From assembly GCA_003220435.1 (NCBI GenBank), contig QHSL01000073.1, positions 34,463-98,462 on the forward strand: 64,000 nucleotides of DNA, read 5' to 3'. Position 1 is the stretch's first letter; the number at the start of each line of letters is the position of its first letter. The translations under genes were made by a program, and so were the position numbers. The notes beneath the pieces are model-generated. The model had not been told where the DNA came from. It ran no database searches and saw only the letters and a list, made by a program, of their open reading frames with translations. The DNA comes from Candidatus Rokuibacteriota bacterium. Its GTDB lineage: Bacteria; Methylomirabilota; Methylomirabilia; Rokubacteriales; CSP1-6. Of this stretch, positions 41,187 through 50,536 are shown in pieces.

Positions 41187-42733
41187 CGCTCGCCCCCCAG
41201 CATCGCCGGCGCCAGCTCGGGGCGCAGCGCGAGCGCGGCGGCGCGGGCGGCTTGCGCGCTCGACGGAAGAACGATTGCGCCCGCCGCTTCGAGCGCCGCC
41301 ACCTGACCGGCAAGCCCTTGCGGATCGCTCTCGGTCCCGACCACCGAGCCGATCGCCACCAGCGAGCGACCGGCGCGCTCGGCCGCCGCGCGGGCGTCTC
41401 TGATCGCGGCCGCGAGGGAGCGGGCAGGGTCCGGATGCGCGGCCCGGCCGAGGACGAGATCGACGAGGATCACGCCGACCTCGGGTGAAGCGCCCGCCTC
41501 GCGTACTCGAGCGTCTCGCGCCGATACGTCGATCATCGGGTGCGGCCGGCCGCGCGTGAACTCGTCGGCGCCGAGGTCGAGGATCCGGTGCGCGCCGGCG
41601 GCCGGTCCGCCGACGTTGCTCGCGACCGGCCCGAGCCACGGCTCGAGGATCAGCCGCGCTTCGTGAGCGAGCGTTCCTCCCGTGAACAGGCCGAGGAGGC
41701 CACCGCGCCGCGAGCCCGGAGGCGACGCGAGTGCGGCCAGTCGATCGCGGACCGCGGCAGGATCGCCGAAGGCACGCGGCGCCAAGGCGTGCCCGCGCAC
41801 GATCGCCACGGCCGCGTCCGCCGCGTCCTCGAGCGTCGAGACCCACGTTCCGGGCGCCCCGGGACGACCCGTCGCGCCGAGCGCACAGAGGATCACGGGC
41901 TTTCGGATGGCTCCGACCGCGGCCTCGATGCGGGACAGCACCTCGGGCGCCGGCGGCTTCGAGATGATCACGATCGCGTCCGTGGACGCATCGTCCGCCA
42001 GCGCCTCGAGAGCGAGCAGCGTCATCGCGCCGCCCACCTCGACCGAGAGGTCGCGGCCACCGACGCCGATTCCGTGCGAGACGCCCTCGCCGCGCGCGGC
42101 CAACCGCGCCGCCACCGCCTGAAGCCCCGTGCCCGATGCGGCCACGCATCCGACACGGCCGCGGGGAACCACGTTCGCGAAGCCGAGCCCGATCCCGTTG
42201 ATGTACGCGGTGCCGCAATCCGGGCCCATGCAGAGCAGCCGGCGGCGCACCGCGAGCTGCTTCAGCTCGATCTCGTCCTCGAGCGGCACGTTGTCGCTGA
42301 AGAGGAACACGTGCAGCCCGCGCCGCAGCGCCGTGAGCGCCTCGAGCTTGGCGTAGGCACCGGGAACCGAGATCGTGGCCAGGTTCGCGTCCGGGAGCTG
42401 CCGCAAGGCCGAGTCGAGCGTGCGCGGCAGTACGCGCCCCGTCGATTCGCGCGCGCGCCGGTGCTCCTCGAAGAACGCCCTGGCGGCGGCGAACGCGGCA
42501 TCGCCGGCGGCGGCGGTCTCGACGTCGACGGCGAGCACCAGATCCTCGGGGGCCGCCTCATTGGTCTCGGGCGTGGCGAGGCCCGCCGAAGCGAGCAGCT
42601 CGTGGTTCGCCGGCGTCCCCATCAGCGCCGCGGCTTCCCGCACGCCGGGCAGCGCGCGGAGCTCGAGCGCGACCCCCATGAGCACCACCGAATCTTGATA
42701 GAACGAGCGCCGGACGGTTGCACGGACTGGCAT
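41183..42733 (-). CDS. fdrA: FdrA-family protein (AllF-like subunit)
   Basis: The 516-residue protein resembles E. coli FdrA, which is related to succinyl-CoA synthetase alpha/beta halves. It has an N-terminal CoA-synthetase-like domain with LLCMGPDCGTAYINGIGLGFAN and GCVAASGTGLQAVAARLAARGEGVSHGIGVGGRDLS. The C-terminal part contains GLFTGGTLAHEARLI and LGADEFTRGRPHPMIDVSARD. In E. coli, FdrA (AllF) with AllG (YlbE) and AllH (YlbF) has been assigned as oxamate carbamoyltransferase of the allantoin pathway. Here it follows the DUF1116 gene by 15 bases and is coupled to a 57-aa gene, so a similar complex is likely. Confidence 0.8.
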   Translation of the reverse strand: MPVRATVRRSFYQDSVVLMGVALELRALPGVREAAALMGTPANHELLASAGLATPETNEAAPEDLVLAVDVETAAAGDAAFAAARAFFEEHRRARESTGRVLPRTLDSALRQLPDANLATISVPGAYAKLEALTALRRGLHVFLFSDNVPLEDEIELKQLAVRRRLLCMGPDCGTAYINGIGLGFANVVPRGRVGCVAASGTGLQAVAARLAARGEGVSHGIGVGGRDLSVEVGGAMTLLALEALADDASTDAIVIISKPPAPEVLSRIEAAVGAIRKPVILCALGATGRPGAPGTWVSTLEDAADAAVAIVRGHALAPRAFGDPAAVRDRLAALASPPGSRRGGLLGLFTGGTLAHEARLILEPWLGPVASNVGGPAAGAHRILDLGADEFTRGRPHPMIDVSARDARVREAGASPEVGVILVDLVLGRAAHPDPARSLAAAIRDARAAAERAGRSLVAIGSVVGTESDPQGLAGQVAALEAAGAIVLPSSAQAARAAALALRPELAPAMLGGER

Positions 42734-42748
42734 CGCGTCTGGCCCGGG

Positions 42749-43996
42749 TCAGCCGGGATACCGCTCGCCAAACGCGACCAGCGCGTCGACGAACGGCTCC
42801 AGCGGCGGCGTGGCGATGCCGGCGCCGATCATCCGCGGCGCGCTCGCGTGGGCGATCGCCGTGTTGATCTTCGGCACGATGCCGGTCCGGACGACCTTGC
42901 GGATATCGATCCCGGTCGGCGTGCCCTGGTCGCCGAGCGGCGCGATCGGAAACAGCGGATTGGCGCCGACGCAGATCTCCGCCATCTCCTGCGTCGTCGC
43001 GAGGGCGTCCGCGAACGACTTGGCGCCGACGATCTTGTGCACGGCCGGCGACACCGCCATGGCCATGCCGCCGAGCCCGTACGTTTCCATGATCGCGGAG
43101 TCGCCGGTGTCGCGGTTCGCGTCGGAGGCCCGGAAGCCCGGAAAATAGAGACCCTCCACGACGCTCGCCGATCCAATGAACCAGCGGTCGCCGGTGCCCG
43201 CGACCCGGATCCCGAACAGAACGCCGTTGCGGGCCATGGCCGACACGACCGTCGAGCCTTCGAGGCCCTCGATCGACCGCGTGGCGGCCTTGGCCGCACA
43301 CATCGACCATGCGAGGAAGAACTGATCGTTGTCGCGCGCGACGAACCTCAGGATGGCCTCGAGGTCCTTCGTGCTCGCCACCGCCGCGACCAGCGGCGCG
43401 GCGAGGCGTCGCGCCAGCAAGCCGGTCGCCGCGGCGTTGCGCATGTGCAGCTCGTCACCCATCGCCAACGCCTGGGCCATGAGGCTCGCGAGATCGATCG
43501 GCCCCTCGCGCTCGAGCACGGTCTGGAACGCCGGCGCCGCGACGTCGCGGATCCAGGCGAGGCCGGCGAGCGTCTCCGGCCCGTGCGCGCCGAAGCGAAG
43601 CTGATGGCCCCAGGGACCGTCGGCGATGAACGAGAATGCGCTGGTTCCGTTCACGCGATCCTCGACGACGAGTACGGGGGTGCCCGGCGAGATGATCCCG
43701 GCCATCGGCCCGACGGCGCCGCGGCTGTGGCAGGGGGCGAACGTGACCTCCCCGGCGGCCGCGAGCGCATCGGCGTCTTCAGCGGAGCGTGCCCATCCCT
43801 CGAACATGATCGCGGCGCGGACCGCGCCGCGCATCGGCCAGCACATCTGCTGCCACGAAATCGGCGGCCCGGCGTGCAGCAGCGTCCGCCCCGCAAGTCC
43901 GAGCGCCTCGCGCGCGAGCCCGACGCCGGTCCAGGCGGGTCGGGCGCGACAGAGACGATCGAGCGCCTCGCGATTCGCCGCGGCGACGTTCACCAC
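42749..43996 (-). CDS. DUF1116 protein (AllG/YlbE-like carbamoyltransferase subunit)
   Basis: The 415-residue protein has the DUF1116 layout: EALDRLCRARPAWTGV, GPPISWQQMCWPMRGAVRAAIMFEGWA, FAPCHSRGAVGPMAGIISP and NRDTGDSAIMETYGLGGMAMAVSPAV. These proteins are partners of FdrA; in E. coli YlbE/AllG is part of the oxamate carbamoyltransferase that makes carbamoyl phosphate from oxalurate. A carbamate kinase gene 5 kb away and a nucleoside-type transporter between them support a nitrogen-scavenging module. It is divergent from the transporter, with a shared TATA-like element. Confidence 0.8.
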   Translation of the reverse strand: MVNVAAANREALDRLCRARPAWTGVGLAREALGLAGRTLLHAGPPISWQQMCWPMRGAVRAAIMFEGWARSAEDADALAAAGEVTFAPCHSRGAVGPMAGIISPGTPVLVVEDRVNGTSAFSFIADGPWGHQLRFGAHGPETLAGLAWIRDVAAPAFQTVLEREGPIDLASLMAQALAMGDELHMRNAAATGLLARRLAAPLVAAVASTKDLEAILRFVARDNDQFFLAWSMCAAKAATRSIEGLEGSTVVSAMARNGVLFGIRVAGTGDRWFIGSASVVEGLYFPGFRASDANRDTGDSAIMETYGLGGMAMAVSPAVHKIVGAKSFADALATTQEMAEICVGANPLFPIAPLGDQGTPTGIDIRKVVRTGIVPKINTAIAHASAPRMIGAGIATPPLEPFVDALVAFGERYPG

Positions 43997-44038
43997 GCGC
44001 GTTCTCCTGGTGACGCGGATTTCCCTGATCGGGCGGCC

Positions 44039-44046
44039 ATTATAGT
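44039..44046. promoter_or_regulatory. Shared symmetric -10-like element of the fdrA and transporter operons
   Basis: ATTATAGT reads TATAGT on the plus strand (44041-44046) and TATAAT on the minus strand (44039-44044). The minus-strand gene starts 42 bases away; the plus-strand ATG is only 11 bases downstream, so the plus transcript would be nearly leaderless. No clear -35 box. Confidence 0.35.
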
Positions 44047-44057
44047 ATCAGGGCCGA

Positions 44058-45614
44058 ATGAACACGCCCCCGCCGCTCCTGACCCTCCGCGGGATCACCA
44101 AGTCCTTTCCCGGGGTCCTGGCGAACGATCGCGTCGACCTCGACGTCCACCGCGGAGAAGTCCACGCCATCGTCGGAGAGAACGGCGCCGGTAAATCCAC
44201 GCTGATGAAGATCCTGTACGGCTTCCACCGCCCGGACGCCGGCGAGATCGAGCTCGACGGCCGGCCGATCCGCCTCGACACGCCCCACGCGGCCAGACGT
44301 TGCGGGATCGGCATGGTCTTCCAGGAGCTGGTCCAGGTCCCCGCGCTGACCGTTGTCGAGAACATCGCCCTGTTCCTGCCGGACCTGCCGGTGGTGGTCG
44401 ACGGGGCCGCGATCGCGACGCGCATCAGGGAAACCGCCGAGCGCTACGGGCTCGCGGTCCCTCCGGCGGCGCCCCTGTGGCAGCTTTCGGTCGGCGAGCA
44501 GCAACGCGTGGAGATCGTCAAGCTGCTCCTCGCAGATGCGCGCATTCTGATCCTCGACGAGCCCACGCGCAGCCTCGCGCCGCACGAGGTCGACGGCCTG
44601 TTCCGGATCTTCGCGAATCTCCGCCGGGACGGCTACGCTATCGTGTTCATCGCCCACAAGCTGCGCGAGGTCCTGGCGTGTGCCGACCGGGTCACGGTGC
44701 TGCGCCGGGGCGTGGTGGCGGGCTCGTTGAGGCGCGACGAGGCGACCGCGGCCATGCTCGTCTCGCTGATGTTCGGCGCGCTGGTGGCCGAGCCCGTGCC
44801 TCGCGCGACCACGACGGCGCGACCAGGGACGGCGCCGATCCTCCAGCTCGAGCGCGTCAGCGTGCCGCCCCTGGGCCACGGGCCGGGGCTCGCCGAGATC
44901 GATCTCGCGATCCGGCCGCACGAGATCCTCGGCGTCGCCGGCGTGGCCGGGAACGGCCAGCGCGAGCTCGGGGACGTGATCCTCGGGCTCGAGCCGTGCC
45001 GGAGAGGAACGAAGTTCCTCGGCGGCGAGGATGCCACGCGTTGGCCAGTCGCGAAGATGCGGGCGCACGGTGTCGTGTTCATTCCCGAAGACGCGCGCCG
45101 CCTGGCCGCCGTCGGCGGCCTCACGGTCCTCGAGAACCTGGCGCTCGGGGACACGCGCCGATACGCGCGCGCCGGCGGCTTTGCGATCGATTGGGACGCG
45201 GCGAGGGCCGACCTCGACCGCGCGCTGGAGCGGCTCGGGGTCTCGATCGCATCGCCCGACCGGCCCATCGACGCCCTGTCAGGCGGCAACGTGCAGCGGG
45301 TGATCCTGGCTCGTGAGCTGGCCCGCGATCCCCGGCTCATCGTCGCGTTCTATCCGATGCGCGGTCTCGACGTCCGCAGCGCGATGGCCGCGCGGGCGCT
45401 GCTCCTCCGGGCGCGCGACGCCGGGGCCGGCGTCCTGCTGATCTCCGAGGACCTCGACGAGCTGTTCGCGCTCAGCGATCGTCTCATCGTGCTCTTCCGG
45501 GGCCGGATCGTCGGTTCCGGGGTGCCGGCGCCACCCGGTGGGCGCCCGGGCGAGCTGGCGCTCGACGAGGTGGGGTATCTCATGACCGGCGCCGAGCGCC
45601 GCGCGCGTGGCTGA
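44058..45614 (+). CDS. ATPase of a BMP-family nucleoside-type ABC importer (two ABC domains)
   Basis: The 518-residue protein holds two ABC domains. The first has Walker A GENGAGKST near residue 40, Q-loop VFQE, signature LSVGEQQRVEIVKLLL and Walker B ILILDEPTRSLAP. The second (about residues 260-500) has the degenerate Walker A GVAGNGQREL, signature LSGGNVQRVILARELA and a weak Walker B (LIVAFYPMRGLDV), as is normal for RbsA/NupO-like proteins. It energises the two permeases encoded next for import of the solute bound by the BMP lipoprotein-like binding protein. Confidence 0.88.
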   Translation: MNTPPPLLTLRGITKSFPGVLANDRVDLDVHRGEVHAIVGENGAGKSTLMKILYGFHRPDAGEIELDGRPIRLDTPHAARRCGIGMVFQELVQVPALTVVENIALFLPDLPVVVDGAAIATRIRETAERYGLAVPPAAPLWQLSVGEQQRVEIVKLLLADARILILDEPTRSLAPHEVDGLFRIFANLRRDGYAIVFIAHKLREVLACADRVTVLRRGVVAGSLRRDEATAAMLVSLMFGALVAEPVPRATTTARPGTAPILQLERVSVPPLGHGPGLAEIDLAIRPHEILGVAGVAGNGQRELGDVILGLEPCRRGTKFLGGEDATRWPVAKMRAHGVVFIPEDARRLAAVGGLTVLENLALGDTRRYARAGGFAIDWDAARADLDRALERLGVSIASPDRPIDALSGGNVQRVILARELARDPRLIVAFYPMRGLDVRSAMAARALLLRARDAGAGVLLISEDLDELFALSDRLIVLFRGRIVGSGVPAPPGGRPGELALDEVGYLMTGAERRARG

Positions 45615-46656
45615 CGCCTCGCTCCTCCGAGATTCACGGCTCGACGCGCTCGGGCGCCTCGCGGCGCCCCTCGGGCGTTTCGCGGCGCTGCTGACGATCG
45701 CGCTCGCGCTCTTCGCCGCGGTGCTGGTCCTCTTCGGACGCAATCCGCTGCGTGCCTACGCCGACATCTTCTCGAGCACGCTCGGCAGCGCGTACGGCGT
45801 TTCCGAAACGCTCGTCAAGATGACCCCGCTGATCCTCACCGCGCTGGCCGCCGCCGTGCCGTCGCGGATCTGGCTCATCAACGTCGGCGGCGAAGGTCAG
45901 CTCTTCGTCGGCGCGCTCTGCGCCACGTGGGCCGCGATTCACCTCGACGGCCTTCCGTCGTTCCTGCTCCTCACCATCATGGCCGCGCTCGGATTCCTCG
46001 GCGGTGGGCTGTGGGCCGCGATCGCGGGCGGGCTGCGCGCGGGCGGATGGGTGAGCGAGACGATCTCGACGCTCCTCATGAACTACGTCGCGATCCTGCT
46101 CGTGAACTTCCTCGTCTTCGGCCCGTGGAAGGATCCCGACGGCGTCAACTATCCCCAGACCGTCGAGTTCGCCGCCGGCGCGATCCTGCCGATGCTCGGT
46201 GGCACGCGCGTCCATCTCGGACTCGTCTTCGCCCTCGTCGCCACGATCGTCTGCGCGTTCCTTCTCGCGCGAACGCGGTGGGGCCTCGAGGTCAGGGCCA
46301 TCGGGGGCAACGCGGAAGCGGCGCGGCGCAACGGCATTCCGATCGAGCGGTACGTCCTGGTCACGATGTTGATCGGCGGCGGCCTCGCAGGCCTCGCCGG
46401 CATGGCCGAGGTTTCCGCCATCCAGGGGCGCCTGCGGCCGAGCCTGTCTCCCGGGTACGGATACTCCGGCTTCCTGATCAGCTGGATGGCCGGCGGACAT
46501 CCGGCCGGCATCGTGGCCGCCGCGTTCGTGCTCGCGGTCATCACCGCCGGCGGCGACATTCTCCAGATGACCCAGGCCCTGCCGGGGTCGGTCGTGAACA
46601 TCTTGATGGCGGTGGTCCTGTTCGTGGTGCTGGCCCGCCAGGCCGGACGACCCTGA
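45607..46656 (+). CDS. BMP-type ABC importer permease 1 (NupP/YufP-like)
   Basis: The 349-residue membrane protein starts at GTG, overlapping the ATPase gene by 8 bases. About eight to nine transmembrane helices are visible, with NPLRAYADIFSSTLGSAYGVSETLVKMTPLILTALAAAVP and the cytoplasmic loop RAIGGNAEAARRNGIPIERYVL, which is diagnostic of the sugar/nucleoside permease family (BPD_transp_2). It pairs with the following permease; stop and start share one base (TGATG). Confidence 0.88.
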   Translation: MADASLLRDSRLDALGRLAAPLGRFAALLTIALALFAAVLVLFGRNPLRAYADIFSSTLGSAYGVSETLVKMTPLILTALAAAVPSRIWLINVGGEGQLFVGALCATWAAIHLDGLPSFLLLTIMAALGFLGGGLWAAIAGGLRAGGWVSETISTLLMNYVAILLVNFLVFGPWKDPDGVNYPQTVEFAAGAILPMLGGTRVHLGLVFALVATIVCAFLLARTRWGLEVRAIGGNAEAARRNGIPIERYVLVTMLIGGGLAGLAGMAEVSAIQGRLRPSLSPGYGYSGFLISWMAGGHPAGIVAAAFVLAVITAGGDILQMTQALPGSVVNILMAVVLFVVLARQAGRP

Positions 46657-47570
46657 TGGCGCCACTCATCCGGAGCCTGCTATCGGGTTCGATCGTGTCC
46701 GGCACGCCGCTGCTCTACGCGACGCTCGCGGAGCTGCTCAGCGAGCGCGCGGGCGTCGTCAATCTCGGCCTCGAAGGCGTGATGCTCGTCGGCGCCGTGG
46801 TCGGCTTCATCGCCACCGTGCACACGGGAAGCGCCACGGCCGGCTTGGTGGCGGCCGGCCTGGCGGGCGGTCTCTTCAACCTGGTCTTCGCATTCGTCGT
46901 CGTGTCGCGTCGGGCCAATCAGCTGGCCGCCGGCCTCACGCTCATGTTCTGCGGCGTCGGCCTGTCCGCGCTCATGGGCGCCCGGTACGTCGGCAGCCAG
47001 ATCGTCGGACTCCCGGAGCTCCGGGTCCCGCTCCTCGCCGATCTTCCAATCCTGGGCCCGGCGCTCTTCGTGCACGACGCCCTCGTGTACGCGGCCGTCC
47101 CGGTGGCGGCGGGGGCGTGGTGGGTGCTGTTCCGGACTCGCTGGGGGCTCTCCGTCAGAGCCGTGGGCGAGAACCCGGTGGCCGCGTTCGCGGCGGGCAA
47201 GGACCCTCGCATGGTCCATTACCAGGTCCTGTTCCTGGCGGGCGTGCTCGGCGGCGTCGCCGGCGCCCACCTCTCGCTCGCCGTGGCGCGAACGTGGGCG
47301 GAGTGGATGACGGCGGGTCGCGGGTTCATCGCCGTCGCCCTCGTGATTTTCTCGAGGTGGCACCCGCTCCGGGCCCTCGCCGGCGCCCTGCTCTTCGGCG
47401 GCGCGATCTCGCTGCAGCTCCAGATGCAGGCGCTCGGCGTGCCGCTCTCGCCGTTCCTGCTCGACATGCTGCCGTACGTCCTCAGCCTCGCCGTGCTGGC
47501 GGTCTGGGGCGGGCGCGCCCGACACGCCGTGCCCGCCAGCCTCGGACGCGTCTTCCAGGGAACGCAATAG
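46656..47570 (+). CDS. BMP-type ABC importer permease 2 (NupQ/YufQ-like)
   Basis: The 304-residue protein starts at ATG in a TGATG overlap. LLYATLAELLSERAGVVNLGLEGVMLVGA is the hallmark N-terminal segment. RAVGENPVAAFAAGKDPRMVHYQ is the coupling loop and LSLAVARTWAEWMTAGRGFIAVALVIFSRWHP the conserved penultimate region. The two permeases form the pore for nucleoside-like or purine-related solutes. Confidence 0.88.
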   Translation: MAPLIRSLLSGSIVSGTPLLYATLAELLSERAGVVNLGLEGVMLVGAVVGFIATVHTGSATAGLVAAGLAGGLFNLVFAFVVVSRRANQLAAGLTLMFCGVGLSALMGARYVGSQIVGLPELRVPLLADLPILGPALFVHDALVYAAVPVAAGAWWVLFRTRWGLSVRAVGENPVAAFAAGKDPRMVHYQVLFLAGVLGGVAGAHLSLAVARTWAEWMTAGRGFIAVALVIFSRWHPLRALAGALLFGGAISLQLQMQALGVPLSPFLLDMLPYVLSLAVLAVWGGRARHAVPASLGRVFQGTQ

Positions 47571-47606
47571 CCGCCCAAACGCGATGCCGACCAAGGAGGC
47601 TCCACG

Positions 47607-48683
47607 ATGATCCCGAAGCTCTTCGCGATGTTGACGACTCTGGCGCTCGCGACCGGCTCGTGGTGGACCGCAGCGGCCGAGCCGAAGCTGCAGGTGGGGG
47701 TCCTGCACCTGGGCTCCGTGACCGACGGCGGCTACAACCAGGCGCACGCCGAGGGCATCGAGGTGATGAAGAAGAACCTCCCGGACGTCGAGGTGATCCA
47801 GGTCGAGAACGTGCCGGAGGGCGCGGACGCCGAGCGGGTGATGGAAAACATGATCAAGCGTGGCGCGCAGATGATCGTCGCCGCGAGCTTCGGCTACCTG
47901 GAGCCGGCGATGCGCGTCGCGCAGAAGTACCCCAACGTCAAGTTCTTCCATCCCGGCGGCTACAAGCGGACCCCGAACATGACGACGTACTGGGCGAGCA
48001 CGCCCGAGGCCTTCTACCTAATGGGCGTCGCCGCCGGCAAGACGACGAAGACGAACAAGATCGGGTACGTGGTGGCCTTGCCCATCAGCTTCTTCCTGGC
48101 CAACATCAACGCGTTCGAGCTCGGCGCCCGTTCCGTCAACCCGAAGGTGGAGACCCGGGTCGTGTTCACCGGGACGTTCCTCGATCCCGGCAAGGAGGCG
48201 ACGGCGGCCAACGCGCTACTCGAGCAGGGCTGCGACGTCCTCGGCGTGATCGTCGACTCCCCGATCACGGTCGTGCAGGTCGCGGAGAAGCGCGGCGCCT
48301 ACTCCGTCGGCTTCCACTACATCGGCGTCAGCAAGTTCGCGCCCAAGGGGTGGGTGACCGGCGTCGCCTTCACGTGGGGCAACCTCTATACGCGCTTCGC
48401 GCGCGACGTGATGGACGGCAAGTTCAAAAGCGAGGACATCCTCGGCGGACTCGCCGATGACTTCTTGACCCTCGCCCCGCTCGGCGCCGCCGTGCCCAAG
48501 GATGCGGCGACGCTGGTGGAAGCGAAGCGCCAGGAGTTCATCGCGCGCAAGGCCCACCCGTTCCAGGGGCCACTGAACGACAACCGCGGTGTCGAGCGTG
48601 TGAAGACCGGTGAGACATTCCCGCTGACCGATCTCCGGAAGATGGACTGGCTCGTCGAAGGGGTGGTCGGTCAGCCTCGCTGA
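47607..48683 (+). CDS. BMP-family periplasmic binding protein
   Basis: The 358-residue protein starts after AAGGAGG and has a signal peptide (LFAMLTTLALATGSWWTAAA). The BMP (basic membrane protein/PnrA-like) fold is clear: VGVLHLGSVTDGGYNQAHAEGIEVMKK, AQMIVAASFGYLEPAMRVAQKYPNVKFFH and GVAFTWGNLYTRFARDVMDG. PnrA binds purine nucleosides; related members bind other ligands. It is the last gene of the transporter operon and ends overlapping the converging carbamate kinase gene by 13 bases. Confidence 0.87.
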   Translation: MIPKLFAMLTTLALATGSWWTAAAEPKLQVGVLHLGSVTDGGYNQAHAEGIEVMKKNLPDVEVIQVENVPEGADAERVMENMIKRGAQMIVAASFGYLEPAMRVAQKYPNVKFFHPGGYKRTPNMTTYWASTPEAFYLMGVAAGKTTKTNKIGYVVALPISFFLANINAFELGARSVNPKVETRVVFTGTFLDPGKEATAANALLEQGCDVLGVIVDSPITVVQVAEKRGAYSVGFHYIGVSKFAPKGWVTGVAFTWGNLYTRFARDVMDGKFKSEDILGGLADDFLTLAPLGAAVPKDAATLVEAKRQEFIARKAHPFQGPLNDNRGVERVKTGETFPLTDLRKMDWLVEGVVGQPR

Positions 48684-49666
48684 CCCGGCGCGTGGAAGGG
48701 GAGCTGCATCGTTCCGTCCGGCACGATCACCGTGCCTGCGTCACCGCGCACACCGGCGAGGGCGTCCTCGAGCGCACAGATCGTCGCTTGGCCGCCACCA
48801 TCGTGGACGAACCGGTACGCCGCGCGCACCTTCGGCCCCATGCTGCCCGCGGAGAACGGCTCTTGTACGAGCAGGTCCTCGAGCTCCGTCACCGTAAGGC
48901 GGCGGAGGAAGCGCTGTGTCGCCTTGCCGAAGTTCACGGCGACGCCCGGGACATCGGTCAGGATCAGCAGGGTCTCGGCGTGCAGCTCGAGCGCCAAGCG
49001 GGCAGCCGCCAGGTCCTTGTCGACGACCGCCTCGACGCCTTGCAGCCGCCCGTCGGGACGGCGCAGCACGGGGACCCCGCCGCCCCCACACGCGACGACC
49101 ACCGCGCCCCCGTCCAGCAGCGCGTGGATGATGTCGACCTCCACGATGCCGACGGGCTGGGGCGACGGGACGAGCTTGCGCCATCCGCGGGCGTCGATCT
49201 GCGTCCACGACTCGCGCTTGTCGCGCATGCGCTCCTCCGCGACTCCGCGCGGCAGGAACGGTCCGATCGGCTTGACGGGCTGCGCGAACGCCGGGTCGTC
49301 GGCATCGACGAGCACCTGTGTGACCACGCTGGCGACCGGGCGCGAGAGGCCGCGCTCACGCAGCTCGTTGCGCAGCGTCTGCTGAATCATGTACCCGATC
49401 TGTCCCTGGGTCTCCGCACCGCACACGTCGAGCGGCACGGCGGGCACGAGCTGGGCGGCCGCTTCGTTTTGGATGAGGAGGTTGCCGACCTGCGGTCCGT
49501 TGCCGTGCGTGAAGATCGGCTGGTACCCCTCGGCGATCAGCTGCACGATCTGACGGCACGTGCGCCGGACGTTCTCGAACTGCTCGCCGTAGCTCGAGAG
49601 CTCCTTCGATCGGAGGATCGCGTTGCCCCCGAGCGCCACGACGATCCGCTTCGAGTCCGTTCGCAT
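48671..49666 (-). CDS. Carbamate kinase
   Basis: The 331-residue protein starts at MRTDSKRIVVALGGNAI (an ATG 11 codons upstream is possible). It has the amino-acid-kinase signature VVALGGNAILR, GPQVGNLLIQNEAA, VVACGGGGVPVLRRPDG, AVVDKDLAAARLALELHAE, LLILTDVPGVAVN and a C-terminal GSMGPKVRAAYRFVHDGG. Carbamate kinase converts carbamoyl phosphate plus ADP to ATP, CO2 and ammonia. Next to AllF/AllG-like proteins it would finish the pathway and recover ATP, as AllK does in E. coli. The sequence cannot tell AllK from an ArcC of the arginine deiminase pathway. Confidence 0.88.
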   Translation of the reverse strand: MRTDSKRIVVALGGNAILRSKELSSYGEQFENVRRTCRQIVQLIAEGYQPIFTHGNGPQVGNLLIQNEAAAQLVPAVPLDVCGAETQGQIGYMIQQTLRNELRERGLSRPVASVVTQVLVDADDPAFAQPVKPIGPFLPRGVAEERMRDKRESWTQIDARGWRKLVPSPQPVGIVEVDIIHALLDGGAVVVACGGGGVPVLRRPDGRLQGVEAVVDKDLAAARLALELHAETLLILTDVPGVAVNFGKATQRFLRRLTVTELEDLLVQEPFSAGSMGPKVRAAYRFVHDGGGQATICALEDALAGVRGDAGTVIVPDGTMQLPFHAPGQRG

Positions 49667-49711
49667 GCCGAGCCAGTCTATCAGGGTCTCGCGTGCCATG
49701 ATGGGACCGCC

Positions 49712-50509
49712 ATGGCCTATCGCCTGGTCGTCGCCGACCTCGACGGCACGGCGCGGTCCCGGCGCTTCGGGGTCACGCCGGGTGTGCGCCGGGCCGTCGC
49801 CGCAGCCCGCGCCAGCGGGGTCCGCGTGTGCGTGGCCACCGGCCGTATGTGGCGCTCGGCGGCTCCCTGGGTCCATCGCCTCGGCGCCGACGCGCCGGTG
49901 ATCCTCTACAACGGGGGCCAGCTTTTCGACTTCGACCGCGGCCGCGTCCTTCACGACCGGCGGCTGCCCGCGGATTCCGCCCGTCAGGCGCTCGCCGTCA
50001 TCCGTCGTCACCCCGAGGTCCAGCCCCACCTGTTTCTGAACGATCGCGTGTACGTGGAGCGACGCCACCCGTTGACGGACGCCTACGCCGAGGACGACGG
50101 GCTCGAGTACGAAGTCGTGACCGCCTTCGAGCCGCTCCTCACGGAGGATCCGCACAAGGTCCTCGTCACCGGCGAGCCGGAGAAGCTCGAGATCCTCGGC
50201 AGCGCGGCGAAGGGGACGGGCCTTTCCGCGCGCGTCGTGCGGTCGGAAGCGACGAAGCTCGAGTTTCTCCCACCGGGCGTCTCCAAGGCCACCGCCCTCC
50301 GCGTGATGCTCGAGGCACTCGGGGTGGAGGCCGAAGAGGTGATCGCCGTCGGCGACAACTGGAACGACCTCGAGCTGATCGAGGCGGCCGGCCTGGGGGT
50401 GGCCATGGGCGATGCGCCGGAAGGCGTCCGCGCACGGGCGGACCACGTCTGCGGGACGGCCGACGAGGAAGGATTTCGGCAGGTGCTCGAGCGCTTCATT
50501 CTGGGCTAG
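49712..50509 (+). CDS. HAD-superfamily phosphatase (Cof-like)
   Basis: The 265-residue protein has the nucleophile motif VVADLDGT with Asp9 and Asp11, a VATGRMWRSA motif II region, a lysine in HKVLV or KATALR, and GDNWNDLELIEAAGLGVAMGDAP as motif IV. The CAP insertion (C2 type) in the middle is typical of the Cof/YwpJ group, which dephosphorylates sugar phosphates and other small metabolites. It is divergent from the carbamate kinase gene and about 27 bases upstream of an ABC binding-protein gene. Confidence 0.85.
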   Translation: MAYRLVVADLDGTARSRRFGVTPGVRRAVAAARASGVRVCVATGRMWRSAAPWVHRLGADAPVILYNGGQLFDFDRGRVLHDRRLPADSARQALAVIRRHPEVQPHLFLNDRVYVERRHPLTDAYAEDDGLEYEVVTAFEPLLTEDPHKVLVTGEPEKLEILGSAAKGTGLSARVVRSEATKLEFLPPGVSKATALRVMLEALGVEAEEVIAVGDNWNDLELIEAAGLGVAMGDAPEGVRARADHVCGTADEEGFRQVLERFILG

Positions 50510-50536
50510 AGTGTCGCTGACGAGGAGGGACCATCG

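Noticed and set aside
41540..44194. An 884-codon plus-strand open frame opposite fdrA and the DUF1116 gene
   Set aside because: Shadow of two recognised proteins on the other strand; composition is Arg/Glu/His-rich with no known fold.
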